Shown here piece after piece: positions 1 to 5,014 of a stretch of DNA of 5,416 nucleotides (within the stretch, counting starts at the first letter, position 1; the number at the start of each line of letters is the position of its first letter). The translations under genes were made by a program, and so were the position numbers. Source of the DNA: Allosphingosinicella sp. Its GTDB lineage: Bacteria; Pseudomonadota; Alphaproteobacteria; Sphingomonadales; Sphingomonadaceae. The notes beneath the pieces are model-generated. The model was given only the letters and a program-made list of their open reading frames with translations. It made no database searches and was not told where the DNA came from. The stretch spans positions 1 through 5,416 of the forward strand of contig JASLBD010000287.1 of NCBI GenBank assembly GCA_030146745.1, given 5' to 3'.

Positions 1-11
1 CGGAGAAGATA

Positions 12-43
12 ATCGGCCTCGCCCGGCGACGGGCGGGGCCGAT
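12..43. terminator. Strong GC-rich hairpin with GCGA loop, possible terminator
   Basis: Bases 12-25 pair with 30-43 over 14 bp, with one G-U wobble (19 with 36) and a GCGA loop at 26-29, which fits the stable GNRA tetraloop class. On the plus strand the stem is followed by CTCGTTG, which is not a proper U-tract. On the minus strand it is followed by TATCTTCTC, which is more U-rich. It lies about 60 bp ahead of the formyltransferase start and may end a gene to the left of the window. A role in the 5' region of the formyltransferase transcript is possible but less likely. The hairpin is clear; its function is inferred. Confidence 0.5.
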
Positions 44-90
44 CTCGTTGCGGTGGCGCCGGCTACCTTGCCGCGCGAGGCCAGTGCGCT

Positions 91-97
91 AAAGGAG
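91..97 (+). promoter_or_regulatory. Ribosome binding site of the formyltransferase gene
   Basis: AAAGGAG lies 6 nt upstream of the ATG at 104. This near-ideal Shine-Dalgarno sequence decides the start in favour of 104 over the in-frame upstream start at 53, which lacks such a site and would add 17 residues with no resemblance to a formyltransferase N-terminus. Confidence 0.8.
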
Positions 98-103
98 CGC
101 GCT

Positions 104-784
104 ATGTCATCCCGCATCATCCTCCTCGCCAAGCAGGAGCGGTTCAGCCGCGAGGCGCAGGCGATCGCCGAGGCCGCCTTCGGGGGCGACCTCGCCACCT
201 ATACCGGCGCGGTCGGCGACCCGGAGCCCGAAGCGCTGCAGACGGACAGCCCCGAATATCTCATCTCGTTCCTGTCTCCCTGGATCGTTCGCAAGCACAG
301 CCTCGACCGGGCCGGCGCCGCGATCAACTTCCATCCCGGCTCGACCGACTATCCCGGCATCGGCTGCTACAATTTCGCACTTTACGAAGGCGCCACGGAG
401 TTCGGCGCCGTTTGCCACCACATGCTTGCGAAGGTGGACACCGGCGATCTCATCATGGAGCGGCGCTTTCCGGTCACCCCGGACGACAGCGTCGAGACCC
501 TGAAGCTTCGCACGATGGAGACGATGGTCGACATGTTCCGGGAGATCGTCGCCCTGATCGCCGCCGGCCGGCCCCTGCCGCGCGCCGACGTGCACTGGAC
601 CCGGCGGCCGTTCACCCGCCGCGAGATGGAGGCGCTCAAGGTCATCGAGCATGACATGCCGCAGGGCGAGATCGACCGCCGGGTGCGGGCGACCGTCTAT
701 CCGGGCTATCCGGGGCCGGTGATGCGCCTCGCCGACGGCGGCACCTACGCCTTCCCGGTCCCCGACCGGCCGCCGATCGCCTGA
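104..784 (+). CDS. Stand-alone formyltransferase family protein
   Basis: This 226-residue protein resembles the N-terminal catalytic domain of the methionyl-tRNA formyltransferase / GART superfamily, whose members move a formyl group from 10-formyltetrahydrofolate to an amine. The signature is INFHPGSTDYPG (residues 74-85), giving N75 and H77. KVDTGDLI (110-117) follows and supplies D112, so the family's Asn-His-Asp catalytic triad is complete with normal spacing. The protein opens with a beta-strand-like SRIILLA and has no signal peptide, so it is probably cytosolic. It lacks the roughly 100-residue C-terminal tRNA-binding domain of true Fmt and has only about 50 residues after the catalytic fold. 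A tRNA substrate is therefore unlikely. The HPG..YPG form recalls sugar-nucleotide N-formyltransferases, but no amino-sugar genes lie nearby and the substrate cannot be named. The start was chosen from the AAAGGAG site. It converges on the extensin-like gene. Confidence 0.85.
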   Translation: MSSRIILLAKQERFSREAQAIAEAAFGGDLATYTGAVGDPEPEALQTDSPEYLISFLSPWIVRKHSLDRAGAAINFHPGSTDYPGIGCYNFALYEGATEFGAVCHHMLAKVDTGDLIMERRFPVTPDDSVETLKLRTMETMVDMFREIVALIAAGRPLPRADVHWTRRPFTRREMEALKVIEHDMPQGEIDRRVRATVYPGYPGPVMRLADGGTYAFPVPDRPPIA

Positions 785-814
785 GCGTCGGTACCGGGCC
801 GAGCAATCGAAGCA

Positions 815-843
815 CCGTCGCGCCGGGCTTGATCCGGCACCCA
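815..843. repeat. Diverged interspersed hairpin repeat, copy 1
   Basis: This 29-nt segment aligns without gaps to 4153-4181 with 20 identities. Both copies start with CCGTC, keep the CTTG core and end with CCA. In this copy the main stem is GCCGG (822-826) with CCGGC (834-838), extended by a G-U pair at 827/833 and a G-C pair at 820/840. It resembles the 'CCGGACTTGATCCGG' repeats that I recall from many alphaproteobacterial genomes. It sits in the convergent gap after the formyltransferase stop, so it could also protect or end that transcript. Confidence 0.6.
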
Positions 844-914
844 TGAAATGCGGCTGCTCGATAATCGATGCCTGCTCCTCGAAGCTAAAACCGTCCGATA
901 TCAGCTGCTTCCCA

Positions 915-933
915 TTCGGTGCCTGGCACCGAA
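915..933. terminator. Palindrome between convergent genes, possible two-way terminator
   Basis: TTCGGTGCC and GGCACCGAA flank a single central T, giving perfect 9-bp arms. The palindrome lies 17 bp past the stop of the extensin-like gene and about 130 bp past the stop of the formyltransferase gene, where two transcripts meet. Neither side has a U-tract, so it is not a classical intrinsic terminator. A 3'-end-stabilising hairpin or an operator are alternatives. Confidence 0.35.
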
Positions 934-950
934 CATGCGGCTTCCGGATC

Positions 951-1676
951 CTAGCGGCAGCCGCGCCAGCCCGTCGCTCCGCGCTCCGCCTGGTCGAGGT
1001 GGAAATGGTCGCGGTGGGCCGCGTTGTAGTCGGGCGAAAGGGTGGTGGCGAACAGCCGGCAGGCGCCGTCCCGGACTTCGCGCAGGAAGCGCGCCTTGGG
1101 TCCGCCGCCCTCCCAATCGGCGACCACGCTCACTCGCCGGCCGTCGGCGAGCCGGAAAGCGGCGATGTCGACGGCATTGGCCGAGGCATGCTCGCTCCAC
1201 GCGCCTTCCGAGCGGCCGTAGATCCGGCGGCAGCTGTAGCTTCCGAAATGTTCGATCGCGGCGACCCTCGACCCGAAGTGGCGCAGCGCGGCGGGCTGGA
1301 CGACGTGCCACTCCCAAAGCGCGAGCCCGGCGGCGACCGGGCAGCTGGTGCCGAGGTCGGCGGGCCGGTAGCCGATCGTGAGCGCACCGCCCGCGGAGAA
1401 GCGGACGGCATCGTCATAGCCGCATTGCCCTCCGCCGCGCGGCGGCAGGGCGACGAACCGGACCCCGGCGCGGCGCAGATGGGCCCGGCACGCCTCGCCC
1501 TCGCCGCCCAGTGCGGCCAGCTTGCGGCCGGTAAAGGCGCCGATCGGCCGGGCCATGTCGAGCTCGGTCCAGGGCAGATCCTCGGGATGGTTGCGCGCAT
1601 AGCCCCAGCCGAGAAAGGCCAGGAAGGCGAGCAAAGCCAGCACTAGGAAGATTTTTACCCCGCGCAGGTATTTCAT
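951..1676 (-). CDS. Membrane-anchored extensin-like C-terminal domain protein
   Basis: This 241-residue protein matches the bacterial extensin-like C-terminal family, which is related in fold to M15-type zinc peptidases acting on peptidoglycan. A basic start (MKYLRGVK) and a hydrophobic stretch at residues 9-26 form a signal anchor, placing the rest in the periplasm. The family's landmarks are visible: GACRLF near the end, SEHASANAVD (161-170) supplying H163 and D170, and HRDHFHLD (221-228) supplying the His-x-His motif. These fit a zinc site like that of D,D-carboxypeptidases. Six cysteines (63, 85, 112, 149, 206, 240) could form three disulfides, as expected outside the cytoplasm. Enzyme activity is inferred only; the family is poorly characterised. 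A GGAG lies 10 nt before the ATG, and a GAGGA lies too close to serve well. The gene diverges from the mannose-6-phosphate isomerase gene across 54 bp. Confidence 0.85.
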   Translation of the reverse strand: MKYLRGVKIFLVLALLAFLAFLGWGYARNHPEDLPWTELDMARPIGAFTGRKLAALGGEGEACRAHLRRAGVRFVALPPRGGGQCGYDDAVRFSAGGALTIGYRPADLGTSCPVAAGLALWEWHVVQPAALRHFGSRVAAIEHFGSYSCRRIYGRSEGAWSEHASANAVDIAAFRLADGRRVSVVADWEGGGPKARFLREVRDGACRLFATTLSPDYNAAHRDHFHLDQAERGATGWRGCR

Positions 1677-1730
1677 GTCCTCAAGACTCCGGACGACGGG
1701 CGCCGGTTGCGTGACGTGAGAGGACCTATT
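1677..1730. promoter_or_regulatory. Short divergent promoter region
   Basis: These 54 bp separate the starts of two divergent genes and must hold or adjoin promoters for both, unless either is transcribed from inside the other gene. I see no convincing -35/-10 pair. The only clear element is AGAGGA at 1719-1724, 6 nt ahead of the GTG at 1731, which serves as the ribosome binding site of the isomerase gene. Confidence 0.4.
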
Positions 1731-2657
1731 GTGACTGCGAGCCGCCTCGCTTCAAGGCAGGTCGAGAAATTGTGGGGGCGATCCGAGCTCCCGCGAAGCT
1801 TCGGCGCGGCCGCGGCATCGGGGGAGCCGATCGGCGAGATATGGTTCCAGGACGGACGCGGGCCGGAGTCGGAGCTGCTCGTCAAATATCTGCTGACCCG
1901 CGAGAAATTGTCGATCCAGGTTCATCCGGACGGCGCGGCGGCGCGGGCGGCGGGGCATCGCCGCGGCAAGGACGAGGCCTGGCTGGTGCTGGAAGCCGAC
2001 CCGGGTGCCCGGATCGGGCTCGGTCTCAAGCAAGAGGTCTCGCCGGCCGGGCTTCGCGCGGCCATCGAGGAAGGGACACTGGAGGCGCTGGTCGACTGGC
2101 GCGAAGCGAAAGCCGGCGATTTCTATTATTCCCCCGCGGGCACGATCCATGCGCTCGGGCCGGGGCTGACCCTGGTCGAGATCCAGGAAAATGTCGATCT
2201 CACCTACCGGCTGTTCGATTACGGCCGGGAGCGCGAGCTTCAGATCGAGGCCGGAGTGAATGCGGCGCGGCCGGAGCCGTATCGGTCGCCGGCGCCGCGC
2301 CGGGAGATCGGGCCCGGGCGGGAGATACTGGCGGAAGGCGGGGCCTTCGTGGTCGAGCGCTGGACCCGGAGCGCGGGCGGCCGCCTGGCCGGCGAGGTCG
2401 AGCGGCCGGTCTGGCTGGTGCCGGTACGAGGGAGCGGGCTGATCGACGGCCAGGCGCTCGAGCCGCCTTCGGTCTGGCTGGTCGAGGACCAGAGCCGGGT
2501 CCGCCTCGATCCCGGAGCGGAGATGCTGTTCGCCTATCCCGGCCCGGGCGTCATCGAGGCCCTGTTCGTCGACACGCGCCGGTCGAAGCCGGTCGAGCTT
2601 CTCGAAGAGCGCCGCCGCTACCGGCCTCCGGTTCGGCTGGAACCGAGCTTCCGCTGA
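1731..2657 (+). CDS. manA: Class I mannose-6-phosphate isomerase
   Basis: This 308-residue cupin enzyme is predicted to interconvert mannose 6-phosphate and fructose 6-phosphate (EC 5.3.1.8), feeding GDP-mannose and polysaccharide synthesis or mannose use. The four zinc ligands of the family are present: Q63 and H65 in SIQVHPD (61-67), E82 in GKDEAW (79-84) and H140 in PAGTIHALGPG (135-145). The motif EIQENVDLTYRLFDYGR (150-166) follows, holding the conserved arginine R160. The length fits the short Bacillus-like form rather than the longer E. coli form. The start is the GTG at 1731, because AGAGGA lies 6 nt upstream. An in-frame TTG at 1707 would add eight residues but has no better site. 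The downstream neighbour is a small membrane protein; no other sugar-nucleotide gene is in view, so the pathway remains open. Confidence 0.9.
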   Translation: MTASRLASRQVEKLWGRSELPRSFGAAAASGEPIGEIWFQDGRGPESELLVKYLLTREKLSIQVHPDGAAARAAGHRRGKDEAWLVLEADPGARIGLGLKQEVSPAGLRAAIEEGTLEALVDWREAKAGDFYYSPAGTIHALGPGLTLVEIQENVDLTYRLFDYGRERELQIEAGVNAARPEPYRSPAPRREIGPGREILAEGGAFVVERWTRSAGGRLAGEVERPVWLVPVRGSGLIDGQALEPPSVWLVEDQSRVRLDPGAEMLFAYPGPGVIEALFVDTRRSKPVELLEERRRYRPPVRLEPSFR

Positions 2658-2715
2658 TGCTCAACGGTTCGCCGCAACTATCGGAACTTGCAGAGTCTCG
2701 GAGCTTTATCTCGCC

Positions 2716-2862
2716 ATGATGTACGCGTTCCCGATCCTTATCGCCCTCATGCTCAGCTATATGTTCTGGCTGGCCGCCTTCCGGCTCCGGAGGGACCGCC
2801 TCGCGGTCGCGCGCCTGACGCGCCGTCCGAAGCGATCTCAGCGCCGCCGCGCGCTTTCATAG
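2716..2862 (+). CDS. Small single-pass membrane protein, hypothetical
   Basis: This 48-residue reading frame begins MMYAFPILIALMLSYMF, a hydrophobic span covering about residues 3-22, and continues with a strongly basic tail (RLRRDR, TRRPKRSQRRR). By the positive-inside rule this suggests an N-out, C-in single-pass membrane protein, a common shape for real small proteins. I recognise no family. It starts 58 bp after the isomerase stop. A GGAG at 2700-2703 lies 12 nt from the first ATG, which is rather far. Its last 25 bp overlap the end of the opposite-strand Nudix gene, so the basic tail is partly antisense to that gene and may be shaped by it. The hydrophobic part lies outside the overlap, which favours a real gene. 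Confidence is moderate. Confidence 0.5.
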   Translation: MMYAFPILIALMLSYMFWLAAFRLRRDRLAVARLTRRPKRSQRRRALS

Positions 2863-3593
2863 GGCTCCGCCGTCACCGGGTAGCCGATCCCCTCGGGGAT
2901 GCAGACGAAGCGCTGCCCCTCCCTCTCCTCGACCCAGGGCGTGATCTGTCGCACCGGATGGCGCCGCGCGTCCGAGCGCGCTTCGCCGAGCGAGTTGAAG
3001 CGGGCGAGGCGTTCCAGGTTGCGGCGGGTCGGGAAGATCGCCTTGGCGCGCCCCGCCTCGATCTCGGCGAGCACCGTCCGGGCGCTGGCCCAGAAAGTAT
3101 GGACGCTCTCCGTCTCGTCCGCGCTGTGCAGCGTTCCTCCGCCCGCCGGAGCTTCGGCCAGGTAGAAGAGGGTGTCGAAGCGCCGGGCCTCGCGGAAATT
3201 GGGGCACCAGCGGGCGAAGGGGGTGAGCGCTTCGAGGTCGAGCGACAGGTCCGTTTCGTCGAGCAGAGTTGCGAACGGGCGGCCGGCCGCCATCGCCTCG
3301 CGAAGGGCGATCGCGTCCGGCGCGGGCCCAAGCGCCGGCGCGACCCCGGTTTCCTCGATCGTCTCGCGGATCGCCGCGATCCGGGCGGCGGCGTCGGCCA
3401 GCCGGGGGAAGCGCTCAGCCAGCGCATGATCTTCGGGGTCGATCCGGCCGCCCGGGAAGACGAGGGCGCCGGCCGCGAAGGCCATGGTTTCCGCCCTCTC
3501 CAGCATGAGGATTTCGGGCGGGCCGCCCGCGGCGGCGGGCCGCATCAGGATGAGGGTGGCGGCCGGGATGGCGTCCGGCAGGTCGTCGTCCAT
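2838..3593 (-). CDS. Nudix hydrolase with enlarged Nudix box
   Basis: This 251-residue protein belongs to the Nudix superfamily, which cleaves nucleoside diphosphates linked to another group using Mg2+ or Mn2+. The box opens with FPGGRIDPED (46-55), containing G48 and E54, and closes with RETIEETGV (76-84), containing the metal-binding R76, E77, E80 and E81. The E-to-R gap is 21 residues instead of the canonical 7, so about 14 residues are inserted inside the box. Such insertions are known in the NUDT19/RP2p group, whose animal members act on CoA derivatives. A CoA or related substrate is thus a guess, not a result. The protein is longer than typical mutT-like Nudix enzymes and has no signal peptide. 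The start is probably the ATG at 3593; a GTG one codon upstream is possible. No strong Shine-Dalgarno site is visible. It lies 61 bp downstream of the receiver gene on the same strand. Confidence 0.87.
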   Translation of the reverse strand: MDDDLPDAIPAATLILMRPAAAGGPPEILMLERAETMAFAAGALVFPGGRIDPEDHALAERFPRLADAAARIAAIRETIEETGVAPALGPAPDAIALREAMAAGRPFATLLDETDLSLDLEALTPFARWCPNFREARRFDTLFYLAEAPAGGGTLHSADETESVHTFWASARTVLAEIEAGRAKAIFPTRRNLERLARFNSLGEARSDARRHPVRQITPWVEEREGQRFVCIPEGIGYPVTAEPYESARRR

Positions 3594-3617
3594 CACGGAG
3601 CGTTACGCGCTGAAATG

Positions 3618-3654
3618 GGGACAGTCACTAGTGACTGTCCCAAGTGACTGTCCC
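3618..3654. repeat. 24-bp perfect palindrome plus a third 12-mer copy
   Basis: Bases 3618-3641 form a perfect 24-bp palindrome with ACTAGT at its centre. It consists of GGGACAGTCACT (3618-3629) and its complement AGTGACTGTCCC (3630-3641). The complement is repeated exactly at 3643-3654, directly abutting the receiver gene's stop codon (3655-3657). In the minus-strand transcript two identical donor copies can pair with one acceptor, giving either a tight or a 13-nt-loop hairpin. I recall GTGACTGTCCC-type repeats as REP-like elements near IS200/REP-associated tyrosine transposases. No transposase lies in this window. Confidence 0.8.
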
Positions 3655-4017
3655 TCAGGCGAAATCGGGCGACTTGACGACGTGGAGGAGGGCGCCGGGC
3701 GCGTAGGGCTTGGTGAAGAAGACGGCGCGCTCGGGATAGGTGCCGGGCGGCGGGCGCAGGGCCCCCGAGACCATGACGATGCGCAGATGCGGCCAGCGCT
3801 CGGCGGCGACGTTGGCGAGCTTCATCCCGTCGCCGGGGCAGGCGACGTTGAGGTCGGTGACGAGGACGGCGGTGTCCGGCTCGGCCTCGAGCCTGGCCAG
3901 GGCTTCCTCGCAGCCGGTGCATTCGGCGACGTCGTAGCCGTCTTCGATGAGGAGATCGGCGGTGTTGCGGAGGACGAGCGGCTCATCCTCGACCAGCAAT
4001 ATCTTCGTCCCGGACAC
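3655..4017 (-). CDS. Single-domain response regulator (receiver only)
   Basis: This 120-residue protein is a lone receiver domain with no output domain. The phosphorylation site is complete: the acidic pair E10/D11 in LLVEDEPL, phospho-acceptor D55 in LVTDLNV, S84 in MVSGA and K103-P104 in FFTKPYAP. The pattern is typical of the many alphaproteobacterial single-receiver proteins that act as phosphate sinks, relays or protein-binding switches. It ends soon after the last helix. The start is GTG at 4017, supported by AGGGGA (4026-4031 on the opposite strand) 8 nt upstream. It lies on the same strand as the LytTR pair but is separated from it by 244 bp containing a repeat, so it may have its own promoter. 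The partner kinase is unknown; the adjacent LytS-type kinase is one candidate. Confidence 0.88.
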   Translation of the reverse strand: MSGTKILLVEDEPLVLRNTADLLIEDGYDVAECTGCEEALARLEAEPDTAVLVTDLNVACPGDGMKLANVAAERWPHLRIVMVSGALRPPPGTYPERAVFFTKPYAPGALLHVVKSPDFA

Positions 4018-4151
4018 TCGGACTTTCCCCTGTTGCGGCCGGAGACAACGGCCCTTTTACAACTAACCCAGATCAGCGGCGGGCGTTCCCGCGGTCGTCA
4101 CGGAAATGTAAAGAAATCTGGGGATTGTCCGGAAAGCGGACGTGCCGCTGA
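4018..4151. other. Intergenic region ahead of the receiver gene
   Basis: No gene is visible here. The stretch holds the receiver's Shine-Dalgarno site (4026-4031), a possible EcfG-like promoter (4065-4089), an AT-richer patch AAATGTAAAGAAATCT (4104-4119), and a small hairpin GTCCG/CGGAC (4127-4131 with 4137-4141). The local drop in GC fits a regulatory region. Confidence 0.5.
4065..4089 (-). promoter_or_regulatory. Possible EcfG-like promoter of the receiver gene
   Basis: Read on the minus strand, GGAAC (4089-4085) is followed after 16 nt by GGTT (4068-4065), about 48 nt before the receiver's GTG start. The general-stress sigma factor EcfG of alphaproteobacteria is known to use GGAAC-N16/17-CGTT, so this differs at one base of the -10 element. 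It is a weak match that could arise by chance. Confidence 0.25.
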
Positions 4152-4235
4152 GCCGTCATGCTGAACTTGTTTCAGCATCCAGCGCGGATGCGCCTCGCGG
4201 GTGGGGAACCGGACCCTGAAGTTCAGGGTGACGGC
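4152..4235. repeat. 84-bp structured interspersed repeat with inverted ends, copy 2
   Basis: The ends GCCGTCATGCTGAAC (4152-4166) and GTTCAGGGTGACGGC (4221-4235) are inverted repeats matching at 13 of 15 positions. Inside are three hairpins: ATGCTGAA/TTCAGCAT (4158-4165 with 4171-4178), GCATCC/GGATGC (4175-4180 with 4186-4191), which shares bases with the first and so competes with it, and ACCCTGAA/TTCAGGGT (4213-4220 with 4222-4229). I recognise the left end and its antisense reading LKQVQHDG as a repeat often mis-annotated as protein in alphaproteobacteria. It lies 26 bp after the LytTR gene stop. No transposase is encoded, so it would be a non-autonomous or REP-like element. Confidence 0.75.
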
Positions 4236-4261
4236 AGGGGCTGTCAGTTCCTCCCGAACCC

Positions 4262-5014
4262 TCACTCGGCGACCTTGAGCCGCTCCGCCACCGCCTTGGA
4301 ATAATTCGGGCCGACCTGGACGATCGCTCCGTCGCGAAGGACCAGGGCATTGATCGTGCGTCCCAGGCGCTGGACTTCGACGACGTTGGCGGGGCGGGCG
4401 AAGGCGGAGCGGTGGACCCGCATCAATTGGACCGGATCGAGCCTGTCCTCGAGCGCGCGCATCGAGATCCGGAGGATGTGGCTGCGGGTCGCCGTGTGGA
4501 GCATGACATAGTCGCGCTGGGCCTCGATCCAGTCGATCGACTCCACGGGCACGAAGACGGCGCCGGCGCGGGTCGGCACCCAGAGGCCGTCCTCGCGGCC
4601 CTGCTCCCGGGGCGAGGCCGCAGCCTCGGCCCGGCCGGCCAGGTTGCGCTGATGCTTGCGGCGCTTGGCGCGCTCGACCGCCTGCCAGAGCCGGTCGAAG
4701 CGAACCGGTTTCAGCAGATAGTCGGCGGCTTCGACCTCGAAGGCGTCGGGGGCATATTGCTCGAAGGCGGTGACGAAGATGATCTCCGGGCGGTCCTCCG
4801 GCGCCAGGGTGGCGGCGACGCGCAAGCCGTTCTGCTCGGGCATCTGGATGTCGAGCAGTGCGAGGTCGGGCTTCAGGCGCCCGATCGCCTCGGCCGCTTC
4901 CCGGCCGTCGCGGGCGGTGCCGATCACCTCGGCCCCGGCGATGTCGCGGAAGAAGACCTGGAGCCGCTCCAGGGCCAGAGGCTCGTCGTCGACGAGGAGG
5001 GTGCGAAGGGTCAT
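4262..5014 (-). CDS. LytTR-family response regulator
   Basis: This 250-residue DNA-binding regulator has an N-terminal receiver domain (about 3-115) and a C-terminal LytTR domain (about 143-248). The receiver has D9/D10 in LLVDDEPLA, phospho-acceptor D55 in LALLDIQMP, T82 in FVTAF and K102-P103 in ADYLLKPV. The LytTR half shows IDWIEAQRDYVMLHT, RISMRALEDRL, MRVHRSAFA and VGPNYSKAVAERL, all typical of the AlgR/AgrA/LytR group that binds direct repeats at promoters. Both halves look intact and complete. Its ATG overlaps the kinase stop as ATGA (5011-5014), and GGAG lies 8 nt upstream inside the kinase gene, so the two are translationally coupled and very likely partners. Targets of this group often concern cell envelope, exopolysaccharide or virulence; the target here is not visible. 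Confidence 0.93.
   Translation of the reverse strand: MTLRTLLVDDEPLALERLQVFFRDIAGAEVIGTARDGREAAEAIGRLKPDLALLDIQMPEQNGLRVAATLAPEDRPEIIFVTAFEQYAPDAFEVEAADYLLKPVRFDRLWQAVERAKRRKHQRNLAGRAEAAASPREQGREDGLWVPTRAGAVFVPVESIDWIEAQRDYVMLHTATRSHILRISMRALEDRLDPVQLMRVHRSAFARPANVVEVQRLGRTINALVLRDGAIVQVGPNYSKAVAERLKVAE

Noticed and set aside
107..844. Long open frame (245 codons) on the minus strand opposite the formyltransferase
   Set aside because: Its arginine- and glycine-rich, low-complexity composition is what an antisense frame gives in GC-rich coding DNA. The plus-strand gene has a strong ribosome binding site and catalytic motifs.
843..1646. Plus-strand open frame of 267 codons opposite the extensin-like gene
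   Set aside because: No domain is recognisable and its composition is that of an antisense shadow. The minus-strand gene has a signal anchor, paired cysteines and zinc motifs.
1772..2719. Second plus-strand frame of 315 codons overlapping the isomerase gene
   Set aside because: It is a +2 shadow of the isomerase with a GRGRAR-like composition; only its last 20 codons (2657-2719) lie outside the gene, noted as a possible coupling frame.
2688..3647. Plus-strand frame of 319 codons opposite the Nudix gene
   Set aside because: Antisense shadow with no recognisable domain; it also runs through the palindromic repeat.
4037..4057. GGCC...GGCC stem followed by CTTTT, terminator-like on the plus strand
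   Set aside because: The stem is only 4 bp and no plus-strand gene leads into it. It lies in the presumed leader of the minus-strand receiver gene.
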